A stretch of 64,000 bases of DNA from NCBI GenBank assembly GCA_041687335.1, contig JAWLCE010000001.1:1-64000 (forward strand), read 5' to 3'. The position numbers and the translations under genes were made by a program. Shown piece by piece: positions 9,601-17,549 of this stretch. How positions within the stretch are numbered: the first letter of the stretch is position 1; every line of letters starts with the position of its first letter. This DNA is from JAJFUE01 sp041687335. GTDB lineage: Bacteria > Sumerlaeota > Sumerlaeia > MVZB01. Under the pieces are notes generated by a model. That model saw only the letters and a list, made by a program, of their open reading frames with translations. It was not told the DNA's origin and did not search any database.

Positions 9601-10241
9601 AGCTGGACCGGATGGGCGTGGTCAACATGGCGGCGCTGGAGGAATACGAGGAGCAGTCGCGGCGGCTGAGCTTCCTGCGCGAGCAGCACGGGGACCTGGC
9701 CGAGGCCAAGCGCCAGCTGGAGGATACGATCGCGCGGCTGGACGAGACGACGCGCAAGCTGTTCCACGAGACCTTCGAGAAGGTGCGCGAGAACTTCATC
9801 AACATGTTCCGGCGGCTGTTCGCCGGCGGCAAGGCCGACCTGATCCTGGAGGCGCCCGAGGGCGAGGACCCGCTGCTGGAGGGCGGGATCGAGATCGTGG
9901 CGCAGCCCCCCGGCAAGAAGCTGCAGGCGATCACGCTCCTGTCGGGCGGGGAGAAGGCGATGACGGCGGTGGCGCTGCTGTTCTCGCTCTTCCTCTACAA
10001 GCCGTCGCCGTTCTGCGTGATGGACGAGATCGACGCGCCGCTGGACGACGCCAACGTGGAGCGCTTCAAGACGGTGGTGCGCGAGTTCAACCAGGGGACC
10101 CAGTTCGTGGTGATCACGCACAACAAGCTGACGATGGAGCTGGCCGACGCGCTCTATGGGGTGACCATGGAGGAGTCGGGGGTGAGCAAGCTGGTCTCGG
10201 TGCGCTTCGAGCAGGCCGCCGACCTGGTGGACGCGGTCTAG
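6660..10241 (+). CDS. smc: Chromosome segregation protein SMC
   Basis: 1193 residues, full length for bacterial SMC, the ATPase core of condensin. The N-terminal head has Walker A GPNGCGKSN (31-39). Two very long heptad coiled-coil arms (about 170-500 and 665-1010) flank the hinge (about 505-660, with PGGSMTGGRI near its end). The C-terminal head has the signature LLSGGEK (Ser1095) and Walker B VMDEIDAPLDD (Asp1122, Glu1123). I chose ATG 6660, preceded by AGGAG; an extension to 6621 is not needed. The operator-bearing promoter above drives it. scpA and scpB are not in the window. Confidence 0.97.
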   Translation: MFFKRIEMVGFKSFATRTVCEFIPGTTVIVGPNGCGKSNILDAIKWVLGEQAASQMRGKKMQDVIFAGSASFKPLGVAQVTLTIDNRARILPTDFDEVQVTRRLFRSGESEYQINKVPCRLRDVHELFLGTGIGKSAYSILEQGRVDQVVSAKPQERRFLIEEAAGISKFKIRKLEAQRKLERTDVDLSRLNDLIAEVDRQVASLKRQAAKAERCRQLHDACRQAEQQLVVLRSAALRGKLGELRRELDVTGERLAALRASLALKSAAEEDARDREGALSDRLGEENQALFDIKTALAGCESQMTRLGDQIASHQGRIAQIEEELRELRVREDELGVRMEEARLKMEGGEEARARHEAAYADLQREYAALEETVRERTGRIERLSSEANALRATVARAENEVRMAEALITGQEQDRNEAEAILGTLAAECAAHGERHGELKGQAEAQGARITADQESLAAERQAQKARQEQLGQSLRELQQKATLIHQSRSRLETLNELKANYEGFYQGVREVMVGADRGQLHGVLGATANLVRADKEHELAIEVALASHLQDIITRTAEDARRAIEHLKSTGRGRATFLPLDRLQVTPLHHTLRAALGRPGVLGVASELVKYDRQIETAVQYLLGTTIVVRDLNVGLELGRQGLRARYVSLDGQLIHPGGSMTGGRIQATGLMMREREIRDLGETVERLEREKAAGQVEIERLQIELNTAHHQIEARASDLDQRRLAQAALLKDVEAAERALAQSERALGERRAQIERIEQEVATRREGIAHWSERHREAAAQLAAAEAEFEREREIARGQGEGILSLGTAVAEARAEMDKARERVAEARQLSQTLARDLEGVARTAEARRREVETLREQDARLREQIERIKGEALELRDQCDELSGKIGINQAEREELQIQLRTLGKELELLTRDTAEVDNRHREQELQAAEMQAGLNAIVEQCREKFQLELEELAERLGEIEADPRALQVEAAEMREKLDRMGVVNMAALEEYEEQSRRLSFLREQHGDLAEAKRQLEDTIARLDETTRKLFHETFEKVRENFINMFRRLFAGGKADLILEAPEGEDPLLEGGIEIVAQPPGKKLQAITLLSGGEKAMTAVALLFSLFLYKPSPFCVMDEIDAPLDDANVERFKTVVREFNQGTQFVVITHNKLTMELADALYGVTMEESGVSKLVSVRFEQAADLVDAV

Positions 10242-10264
10242 GTTCGCATGCAAGGGAGCCGCCG

Positions 10265-10679
10265 ATGGATGACATCCGCTGGCAGCAACGCCGGGACAGC
10301 TTCGAGCGCGCCTTTGGGCTGCTGCGCGAGGTTTGCGAGCGGGGTGTGGATACGCTCACCCAATTGGAGCAGGAGGGGGCCATCCAGCGCTTCGAGATGA
10401 CCTTTGAGCTGGCCTGGAAAACGATGCGCGACCTGCTGATCCATGAGGGCGTTGTGCTGGAGCAGGCGACCCCTCGCAGCGTGATCAAGGAAGCGGCCGC
10501 CGCGGGATTGCTGGCCGACGCGGAGCTTTGGATCGACATGATGCTCCACCGCAACCGGCTTTCGCACACCTATGATTATCCGCGTCTTTCAGGAAGCGCT
10601 GCGGACGGTGCAGGAAAAATATTTCCCCGCCATCGCGCGGCTGCGAACGGTTTTTATTGAGCGCCTGGACAAGCCATGA
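10265..10679 (+). pseudogene. HI0074-family nucleotidyltransferase partner (HEPN-like), frameshifted
   Basis: This is the substrate-binding/HEPN-like partner of a minimal nucleotidyltransferase. The first 104 residues match the family (RFEMTFELAWKTMRDLL, then the hallmark RNRLSHTYD). Near 10574 the frame breaks. The zero frame continues to a stop at 10660 with unrelated residues, while the next frame reads IIRVFQEALRTVQEKYFPA and on to LDKP, the expected family C-terminus. That frame stops at 10679 and overlaps the next start as ATGA. One extra base or two missing bases explain it: a real mutation, programmed frameshifting or an assembly error. Confidence 0.7.
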
Positions 10680-10984
10680 GCGCCATCGGACTGACACCCC
10701 ACGAGCTTGAACTGATGCGCGGGGTGTTCCGCGCGCGTCCGGAAATCCAGGAGGTCATCCTGTTCGGCTCGCGCGCCAAGGGAACGCACCGGCCGATGTC
10801 GGACGTGGACCTGGCCCTGACGGGCACCAGCGACATCCTGGAGGCCGCCCGCCTCGCCGACGCGCTCGACCAGCTCCCCCTGCCCTACATCTTCGATGTC
10901 CAACCATTGGACCGCATCACCTACCCACCCCTGCGCGAGCACATCGAGCGGGTCGGTGTCGTCATTCATCGGCGCGAGGCTTGA
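10676..10984 (+). CDS. Minimal nucleotidyltransferase (HI0073/MNT family)
   Basis: 102 residues, cytosolic. The motif LFGSRAKG (29-36) followed by SDVDLAL gives the polymerase-beta GS-x10-DxD pattern (Ser32, Asp43, Asp45), with a later Asp in YIFDVQPLD. Families of this type pair with HEPN-like partners, either as toxin-antitoxin modules or as small-substrate nucleotidyltransferases. Its ATG overlaps the ancestral stop of the frameshifted partner gene, so the two were one translationally coupled unit. The last residues are encoded by a 26-bp stretch that recurs at 15694-15720. Since the partner is broken, whether the module still works is doubtful. Confidence 0.85.
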   Translation: MSAIGLTPHELELMRGVFRARPEIQEVILFGSRAKGTHRPMSDVDLALTGTSDILEAARLADALDQLPLPYIFDVQPLDRITYPPLREHIERVGVVIHRREA

Positions 10985-11013
10985 CGAACGCGGGCGAAGT
11001 TATACACACCTTT

Positions 11014-11055
11014 TAGGTCGGCCCTTCGAGCCGACAGTGTGGGCCAATGTCGGGG
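11014..11055. repeat. Diverged REP-like palindrome
   Basis: GGTCGGCCCTTCGAGCCGACA pairs GTCGG with CCGAC and is followed by GTGTGGGCCAATGTCGG. The same order of blocks, slightly changed, is found at 15623-15660. Confidence 0.5.
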
Positions 11056-11109
11056 CGTGTCATCTGTTTCCGACGGGGCAGGGCTTTCGAGACGCGGCCT
11101 GACCGCCCA

Positions 11110-12954
11110 TTACTGGTAAGGCAGCCAGTCGGCCGCTGAGCGGTGGAAGATGTAGGCGCCGATATCATGTGGAAACACGCGCAACCGGTTCAAAATATCC
11201 TTGCCCGCCGGTCCGAAGGGATTGCCCGCGCCAATGGCCGGCGAACCCGGCCGCAGCGTCAGCCCGTCGACGGCCGTCAGCCACTGGCCGTCGATCCCGG
11301 ACGGGGACTGGGGATTCAGGAAGAGGGGATCGCCATCGATATTGCCGCCGCCATCTGTGCCCAGATGCCAGGCGCTCCCACTCCCCCCGCTGCCGCGCAG
11401 CAGGGTGTTGTTGATGGTGGTCTTGCTGGTATTGATGTTGAAATCAGCGCTGCTTCCGTTGTCACCATCGATGATGCAGTCGCTGATCGTGAGCAGGTTG
11501 GCACTGTAAATATTGGCCCCATTGGTTTCGGCACTGTTACCCGCCATGGTGCTGCGGCTCAGGTTGACCGTTCCCCAGTTGGCGATTCCGCTGCCATGGC
11601 TGGCGCGATTATTGGCAAATATGCATTCGCTGATATCGGTGGTTGTGCCCAGCATGCACCAGACCCCCCCGCCACCATAGGTCGCTCCGCCATTGCCGGA
11701 AAAGATACAGTACTTGATCACCAGGTTACCCACACCGGCGTTATATATCCCCCGGGCGTTGTCGATGAAGAAGCAGTTTTCCACAATGGTCGGAATTTGT
11801 GTTGCGCAATAAATAGCATTTCCCCGCGTCAGCATGAACCATGTGTTATCGCAGCGTAATCGGCCGCGATTTTGGCGGATGCCCGTAGAGAGGTTTCCGT
11901 AAAACAGGCTCCAGTTGACATTCATGATGCCGTTCTCGTTGTTGAGGGCCGTCGAGTTGTTGCTGAATTCGCAGACGCTGATATCCAGTTGGCCCCAGCT
12001 GTTATAGACACAGGCGCTTGCGCCGCCGTAGTTGCCCTGATGACTGAGGAATCTGGTGCCGGTAATGGCGAGCAAGCTGGTTTGATTATCGATCGCCTGT
12101 CCCCGCATGACATATTGGACGCCGACCTGGTTCTGATCGAAAATGCAATCCACAATCTGGTTGTTGTTCATCGTGTAAAGATTTCGGATCGCCCCGCCGA
12201 TCTTGTCGTGGGCGCGGTTCAACTGGAAGCGCGATCGCGTAATATCGATTCGGCCCCAGTTGAGGATCGCGCCGGCGGTTGCGCTCTCATTACGAGTGAA
12301 GGTGCAATCCTGAGCCACCAGCACGCCGTTGTTGTAGATCGCGCCCGCCTCATTGACCGACTTGTTGAGCAAGAAAGTGCTGTTGCTGATCGTCAGCGTG
12401 CCCGTGGTCGGGTTGAAGATCGCCCCTCCCACGATGGCGGAATTCTCCGTGAAGATACAGTTGCGCACCGTCAGCGACCCGCCCGTGTGGAGAATGCCTC
12501 CCCCCCGGGTCTGTTCACCCGTGCCGTTGGCGTTGCCACCGCAAAAGGTGAAACCATCAAGCAGCGCATCCCCGGCACAGATCATCACGTGATAGGACTT
12601 GATGGGCTGGTCACCGGGCCTGATCTCGCCGCTGAGGATCGTTGGTTGGTTCAGCCAGTCGCGCTGCCCGTTCTGGTCGTATGAGCCGTAGAGCTCCACT
12701 CCCGGCTTGAGGACGAAGGCACAATCGGGGTCGGTCCCGGCTGTGGGTTTGTAGGTTCCCGTTGCGACCAGGATCTGGTCACCGGCGGTGGCCAGCGCCA
12801 GCGCCGCCTGCAGGTCGATGAAGGCGTCGTGCCATGTGGCGCCGGTGTTGGCGCCGGAGGCTCCTTCACGCACATGCAACACAGCGGCCTGAGTGTTGAC
12901 GGCCAACCAAGCGGCCACCCATAAACATAGCCCGAGACGCGAGCATGCTCTCAT
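11110..12954 (-). CDS. Secreted parallel beta-helix (right-handed) repeat protein
   Basis: 614 residues with a signal peptide (LGLCLWVAAWLAVNTQAA). After an N-terminal block typical of surface beta-helix proteins (WHDAFIDLQAALALATAGD, then ILVATGTYKPT) come about 15 short turns carrying GGAI and FxxN motifs, for example GGAIFNPTTGTLTISNSTF and GAILNWG. These resemble chlamydial Pmp-like or pectate-lyase-fold repeats. It is likely exported and may bind or cut surface glycans, but no catalytic residues are evident. I chose ATG 12954 at the signal peptide; the upstream in-frame extension is intergenic. It lies 98 bp downstream of the delta-60 gene on the same strand. Confidence 0.82.
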   Translation of the reverse strand: MRACSRLGLCLWVAAWLAVNTQAAVLHVREGASGANTGATWHDAFIDLQAALALATAGDQILVATGTYKPTAGTDPDCAFVLKPGVELYGSYDQNGQRDWLNQPTILSGEIRPGDQPIKSYHVMICAGDALLDGFTFCGGNANGTGEQTRGGGILHTGGSLTVRNCIFTENSAIVGGAIFNPTTGTLTISNSTFLLNKSVNEAGAIYNNGVLVAQDCTFTRNESATAGAILNWGRIDITRSRFQLNRAHDKIGGAIRNLYTMNNNQIVDCIFDQNQVGVQYVMRGQAIDNQTSLLAITGTRFLSHQGNYGGASACVYNSWGQLDISVCEFSNNSTALNNENGIMNVNWSLFYGNLSTGIRQNRGRLRCDNTWFMLTRGNAIYCATQIPTIVENCFFIDNARGIYNAGVGNLVIKYCIFSGNGGATYGGGGVWCMLGTTTDISECIFANNRASHGSGIANWGTVNLSRSTMAGNSAETNGANIYSANLLTISDCIIDGDNGSSADFNINTSKTTINNTLLRGSGGSGSAWHLGTDGGGNIDGDPLFLNPQSPSGIDGQWLTAVDGLTLRPGSPAIGAGNPFGPAGKDILNRLRVFPHDIGAYIFHRSAADWLPYQ

Positions 12955-13052
12955 TTCGTATACCTCTGCAATTCCGGGGATAATGATTCCAGGACCGGCA
13001 CCACCACATATGCCGCCCGCGTCAACCGACGGGGCCACAGGGCGGGCCAACA

Positions 13053-15362
13053 TTATTTGTGGTGCATCCAGTCGTGGGCGTGGTTGGGCAGCCAGTCGAA
13101 CCGGGCGATATGGGGGCAGGAGCTGCCGTTGATGGTTGAGAACTGCCCGAAGATATAGACCGAGTCGTCGAGGCTGAGGATGGCATTTATTTGAGGGGGG
13201 CCATACCAAAGTCCGCCTGCACCCGGATTCCAGCCGGTCACTCGGGTGCCGTCATCACCGGGGGTCATGGCGGCGATCATATTTCGTGACTGCCCACCGA
13301 TGAGAGTGTAATTGCCGCCGGCAAGAACAAGCCCGCGGGCCAGACCGATGGCATAGACGGCGCCGCGGCTGGGGGGTTGGTATATCGTGTTAAAATCCAT
13401 GGGGACTATCGAATCCCAAACCCCATACATGGCATCGGGTGCCCAATCGGTGGCCTCGCCGCTGACGGCGTCGATCGCGGCAAGTCCCTGCCGGGTTTTC
13501 CCTCCGATGAAGTCAAAAACACCGCCGGCGATCACCGTCGAACCTGATAGCTCAATGTCATAAACTGGCTTGTTGGCAGCAGGATTCCAATCCGAGACCA
13601 TGCCTGTGAGCTTATCGATGGCGGCGATGTGGTTGCGCGGCTTGCCGCCGATGCTTGTGAAGTCACCCCCAACATAGATGGTCGAGTCGGTGAAGGCCAG
13701 GCTATGAACCAACCCGTTGGAGATGGGATTCCAGTCGATGGCGTTATTGACGTCACGGTGGGTATCGAGGGCCGCCAATCGCTCGCGCGGTTTGCCGCCG
13801 ATTTCCGTGAAACCGCCTGAGGCATAGACGGTGGAACCCGAGACATGCAAAGTTCCAACTGAGCCATTCGAGCCTGGGTTCCAGGACGTCGGCAGGCCGC
13901 TTTCCAGGTCCAGGGCGCCTATCCCATTGCGAGTCTGCCCGCTCATGCTGTCGAAGTGACCCCCGACATACAGCGTTGTGCTGGTCGCAGCCAGTGCCAG
14001 CACCCTCGGCATCTCAATCGTGTAGCCGATATCTGGATTCCATGCCGTGGCGCGGCCAGTCTGGGTGTCGAGTGCGGCCAGGTTTTTGCGCTCGACCCCG
14101 CCGATGCTTACAAAGGAGCCGCCAACATAACAGGTGGCGCCGGACGCAGCGAGGGTCAGGACCGAAGCGTTGAACGAGAGATCCAACTGGGTTGGGAGCC
14201 CCGTGGACAGATCAAATTGGGCGAGACGATCGCGGACGAGCCCACCCATGGTGGTGAAATCGCCCCCGACAAGGAGTTTGTTATCGACGAGGGCCAGCGA
14301 GCTGACCGACGAATCTGGTAATGGATCCCAGTCGAGCAAGGAGCCGGAGGCATCGAAGGCCGCGAGGCCTCTTTGCAATTTTCCACCGACTTTTGAGAAT
14401 TCACCCCCAACATAGACGACGGGAGCACCGGCCCCGGTGGTGGTCGCCACCAAGGCACGCACGGTGCCGCTGGGACCTGGATTCCAGTCCTGGACCACGC
14501 CGCCGAGCGAGATGGCGGCCAGATAACTGCGCGGCTTGCCGCCGATCGTGGTGAACTCACCGCCGACCAGCAGACTGCCGATGGTGGGGGTCACGCTCGA
14601 GCGCACGATGGTCAGCACCGTCCCGTTGGCGTCCACGCTCCAGTCGGTGGCGGCGCCGGTCATCGGATCGAGCTGGGCGAGGCGCTGGCGGGAAACCCCG
14701 CCGATGGTCGTGAACGCACCCCCCACATAGATCATGGAGTCGGCGGCGAGGATCGTCATGACCGGGGCGTTGGGGTTGGGGTTCCAGTTGGTGGGCGTGC
14801 CGTCGGTGTTGTTGAGCGCGGCGAGGCAGTTGCGCGACAGGGCGCCGATCTTGGTGAAATGGCCACCCACATAGACAGTGGCACCCGACACCGCCAGCGC
14901 GTTCACGGTGCCGTTGGCGATCGGGTTCCAATGCGGATCGACGGTGCCGTCGGCGCGGATGCGGGCGAGGTTACTGCGCCACAGCGCCCCCACTTTGGTA
15001 AAGTCGCCGCCGATAATCCATCCGCCCTCGCCGTCGGCGACGCAGGCCCGGACGATCCCGGTCACCTGGCTGCTGTGCGCGAGTGGCAGGCCTGACTGCA
15101 GATCGATCGGGCTACCGGAACCGGTGTTGGGGCCGATATAGGAAAACCATCCGCCCACGTAGACGACGCCCTCGCCCTTGGCGATGGCATAGACCGGGCC
15201 GTTGGTGATCCAGGTGGATGGGTTGAATTGGCTGTCGAGGCCCGCGACGGCGGCGGGCGAACCGGCCGCCAGCATCGCCGCGATCAGAATGACCGCCAGC
15301 CATGAAGGTTCGGCCAGGAGAGAGGGGCGAGCAGCAGTCCGGCGGCAGGAAGGATGGCTCAT
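13053..15362 (-). CDS. Secreted delta-60/beta-propeller repeat protein
   Basis: 769 residues. A signal peptide (AVILIAAMLAAGSPAAVAG) precedes 14 repeats of about 45-55 residues, each with a core like VYVGGHFTKIG, then a short R..LAALD segment and a W.P turn. This matches the delta-60/DUF5122 propeller-like repeat family, and almost the entire mature protein is repeats. The last repeats drift (VYASGGFTEIGG, VLAGGNYTLIGG). It has no anchor or C-terminal sorting domain that I can see, and its function is unknown. The beta-helix gene follows on the same strand, so the pair may be co-expressed secreted proteins. Confidence 0.85.
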   Translation of the reverse strand: MSHPSCRRTAARPSLLAEPSWLAVILIAAMLAAGSPAAVAGLDSQFNPSTWITNGPVYAIAKGEGVVYVGGWFSYIGPNTGSGSPIDLQSGLPLAHSSQVTGIVRACVADGEGGWIIGGDFTKVGALWRSNLARIRADGTVDPHWNPIANGTVNALAVSGATVYVGGHFTKIGALSRNCLAALNNTDGTPTNWNPNPNAPVMTILAADSMIYVGGAFTTIGGVSRQRLAQLDPMTGAATDWSVDANGTVLTIVRSSVTPTIGSLLVGGEFTTIGGKPRSYLAAISLGGVVQDWNPGPSGTVRALVATTTGAGAPVVYVGGEFSKVGGKLQRGLAAFDASGSLLDWDPLPDSSVSSLALVDNKLLVGGDFTTMGGLVRDRLAQFDLSTGLPTQLDLSFNASVLTLAASGATCYVGGSFVSIGGVERKNLAALDTQTGRATAWNPDIGYTIEMPRVLALAATSTTLYVGGHFDSMSGQTRNGIGALDLESGLPTSWNPGSNGSVGTLHVSGSTVYASGGFTEIGGKPRERLAALDTHRDVNNAIDWNPISNGLVHSLAFTDSTIYVGGDFTSIGGKPRNHIAAIDKLTGMVSDWNPAANKPVYDIELSGSTVIAGGVFDFIGGKTRQGLAAIDAVSGEATDWAPDAMYGVWDSIVPMDFNTIYQPPSRGAVYAIGLARGLVLAGGNYTLIGGQSRNMIAAMTPGDDGTRVTGWNPGAGGLWYGPPQINAILSLDDSVYIFGQFSTINGSSCPHIARFDWLPNHAHDWMHHK

Positions 15363-15622
15363 CTGGAGATTCCCTTTCGATATTTCAAATCCATATCTTC
15401 AGGAATGATGCAGGATCCATCTTTGAGCTGCGGACCGGCACGATTCACCCGCGCCGACCGATCCAACCAAGCCTCCCCGCCTGCCGTTGATCATCAAGCG
15501 AAATCCAAATCACACGATGCATCATCCCGCCGCCGATTCCGGCGGTCAAGTTAAATAAACCTTTCAGGACTTAAGGCGGTGCCTTGCGCTTGCCACCGCG
15601 AGTTCGCGCCGGGGAGGGTCGA
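15363..15622. other. Non-coding gap
   Basis: I see no supported gene between the delta-60 start and the repeat block at 15623. It should hold the upstream control region of the delta-60 gene, but no clear promoter was found. Confidence 0.4.
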
Positions 15623-15679
15623 TCGGCTCTTCGAGGCGGACAGTGTGGGACATGTCGGGTCGAAGACCCGACCTACCCT
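15623..15679. repeat. REP-like palindrome, copy 2, with companion palindrome
   Basis: TCGGCTCTTCGAGGCGGACA and GTGTGGGA precede a clean TCGGGTC-GAA-GACCCGA hairpin with the CCTACC tail at 15651-15679. A 26-27 bp stretch at 15694-15720 repeats the 3' end of the nucleotidyltransferase gene (10971-10996). Confidence 0.8.
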
Positions 15680-15762
15680 TCATGTTCCGAATCGCCGCGA
15701 GGCTTGACGAAACGCGGGCGGCGGGATTAAGTTCTTGCCAGCACAATGCCGGAGCCGATGCG

Positions 15763-16449
15763 ATGAAACCTGCCGTCAATTATGGGGACGAGAAGAAGGA
15801 GCCGATGCGCTCGCCGCTGGCGACGTGGGAGCGGGCGTTCATCGACCGCAACGTGGTTGGGCTGCCGCGCTGGCTGCGCTCGTGGCAACTGACGATGTTG
15901 ACGCTGCCGTTCACGGCGGGGCTGATCCTGGCCGGCTGGCTGGCGCGCGGCAGCGAGCACTGGCTGTGGCTGGCCTCGGCGCTGATGGCGGCGCAGTGGT
16001 GGACCGACTGCATGGACGGCACGCTGGGGCGGCTGCGGGGGGAAGGGCTGGTCAAGTGGGGCTACTACATGGACCACCTGCTGGACTTCTGCTTCATGAG
16101 CGCGATGTTCGTGGGGTGGGCGCTGATGCTGGGGAGCGGGCCGGCGCAATTCCTGATGCTGATGCTGATGCTGGTCTATGGGGCGATGATGGTCAGCTCG
16201 TGGCTGCTGTTCGGGGCGACGCAGCGGCTCAAGATCGTCTACCTGGGGCTGGGGCCGACCGAGGTGCGGCTGCTGTTCGTGGTGGTCAACACGCTGATCA
16301 TCGTCATGGGCAAGGAGATATTGTCGGTCATGGCGCTGGCGACTACGCTCGCGCTGGCGCTGGGCGTGCTGGGCTGGATGGCGTGGTCGACCCAGCGCCG
16401 GCTGTGGGAGCTGGACAAGGAGGCGCTGGCCGAGGGCGGGCGGAGCTGA
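15763..16449 (+). CDS. CDP-alcohol phosphatidyltransferase family protein
   Basis: 228 residues with about six membrane helices. The class I signature D-x2-DG-x2-(A/G)R-x9-G-x3-D-x3-D is present: DCMDGTLGR, then nine residues, then GYYMDHLLD. The Ala before Arg is Gly here. Such enzymes join a CDP-alcohol to a hydroxyl acceptor (phosphatidylglycerol-phosphate, phosphatidylinositol or ethanolamine-type lipids) in the membrane. Which alcohol is used cannot be told. I chose ATG 15763, with GGAG just ahead; the longer frame from 15643 runs through the palindrome and is not coding. It converges on trpD. Confidence 0.87.
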   Translation: MKPAVNYGDEKKEPMRSPLATWERAFIDRNVVGLPRWLRSWQLTMLTLPFTAGLILAGWLARGSEHWLWLASALMAAQWWTDCMDGTLGRLRGEGLVKWGYYMDHLLDFCFMSAMFVGWALMLGSGPAQFLMLMLMLVYGAMMVSSWLLFGATQRLKIVYLGLGPTEVRLLFVVVNTLIIVMGKEILSVMALATTLALALGVLGWMAWSTQRRLWELDKEALAEGGRS

Positions 16450-16474
16450 AGGCGGGGCTCTCCCCTCGCCCGGG

Positions 16475-17515
16475 TCAGACGGTGGCCGAGCTGATGGCGG
16501 CGAGTTTATCGAGAACGCCGGCGGCGGCGCCTGAATCGATTGAAGCGGCGGCGAGCTTGAGGCCTGAGGCGAAGTCGCTGGCGCGGTCGCCAACGATGAG
16601 GGCGGCGGCGGCGTTGAGCTCGACGATCGTGCGGCGCGGGCCGGGCTCGCCGGCAAGGATGCAGCGGATGATGTCGGCACGTTCCTGAGGGTCACCGCCA
16701 CACTGCAGGTCCTCGAGGCGGCAGGGGGCGAGGCCGAAATCCTCGGGGCGGATGGTGGTCGTGCGCACGGCGCCGGCGGTGAACTCGGTGACGCGGCTGG
16801 GGCCGGTCAGCGTGATCTCGTCCATGCCGTCGCAGCCGTGGACGACCATGACGTGATCGGCGCCGAGCTCGGCCAGCACGTGGGCGAAGGTCTCGGTCAG
16901 CTCGGGGGCGCCCACGCCGATGAGCTGGCGCATCGTGCCGGCGGGGTTGGCCAGCGGACCAAGCAGGTTGAGGATCGAGCGGACGCCGATCTCGCGGCGG
17001 GCGGGGCCGGCGTGACGCATGGCGGCGTGGTAGGCCGGGGCAAAGAAGAAGGCCAGGCCGCACTGGGCGAGACATTCGATGCTGGCCTCGGGGGCGCAGT
17101 CGATGCGGACGCCGAGGGCGGCGAGCACGTCGGCGGAGCCGCTGCCGGGGGAGCCGGTGACGGCGCGGTTGCCGTGCTTGGCGATCTTGGCGCCGGCGCC
17201 GGCGGCGACAATGGCGGCGGCGGTGGAGATGTTGAAGGTGCCGAGGTTGTCGCCGCCGGTGCCGCAGGTGTCGACCAGCCGGTCGCGGTGGGGAATCTGG
17301 ATCGGGGTGGCAAAGTCGCGCATGGCGCGGACGAAGGCGCCGAGATGCTCGGAGCGCTCGCCGCGGATGCGCAGCGCGACAAGGAAGGCGCCGATCTGCG
17401 CCGGGGTCGCGAGGCCCTCGAGGATTTCATGGGCGACCCGACCGGTCAGCTCGCCGTCGACCGGCTCGTTGACCGACAGGTTATGGATGGCCTTCTGAAT
17501 GGCACTCGCGCTCAC
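16475..17515 (-). CDS. trpD: Anthranilate phosphoribosyltransferase
   Basis: 346 residues, the usual size. It transfers phosphoribose from PRPP to anthranilate, the second step from chorismate to tryptophan, in the cytosol. DTCGTGGDN (PRPP and metal binding), KHGNRAVTGSPGSGSADVL and RSILNLLGPLANPA are intact. I start it at GTG 17515, giving MSASAIQKAIHNL, the normal helical N-terminus; the in-frame extension to 17653 lies inside the metY gene and is not family-like. metY ends 34 bp upstream on the same strand, so both may share a transcript. No other trp genes are present. Confidence 0.93.
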   Translation of the reverse strand: MSASAIQKAIHNLSVNEPVDGELTGRVAHEILEGLATPAQIGAFLVALRIRGERSEHLGAFVRAMRDFATPIQIPHRDRLVDTCGTGGDNLGTFNISTAAAIVAAGAGAKIAKHGNRAVTGSPGSGSADVLAALGVRIDCAPEASIECLAQCGLAFFFAPAYHAAMRHAGPARREIGVRSILNLLGPLANPAGTMRQLIGVGAPELTETFAHVLAELGADHVMVVHGCDGMDEITLTGPSRVTEFTAGAVRTTTIRPEDFGLAPCRLEDLQCGGDPQERADIIRCILAGEPGPRRTIVELNAAAALIVGDRASDFASGLKLAAASIDSGAAAGVLDKLAAISSATV

Positions 17516-17549
17516 GGCAACCGCACCCCCTTCTGATGATATGTAACGG

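Noticed and set aside
7044..10253. 1069-codon open frame on the minus strand opposite smc
   Set aside because: It is antisense to an unmistakable SMC and rich in Leu/Arg/Gln/His, a by-product of high GC.
9494..10264. Fusion of the HEPN-like gene to a long upstream frame
   Set aside because: The upstream part is an alternative frame inside smc; the real start is ATG 10265 after GGGAGCC.
12955..13209. 85-residue N-terminal extension of the beta-helix protein
   Set aside because: It lies partly inside the delta-60 gene and would bury the signal peptide.
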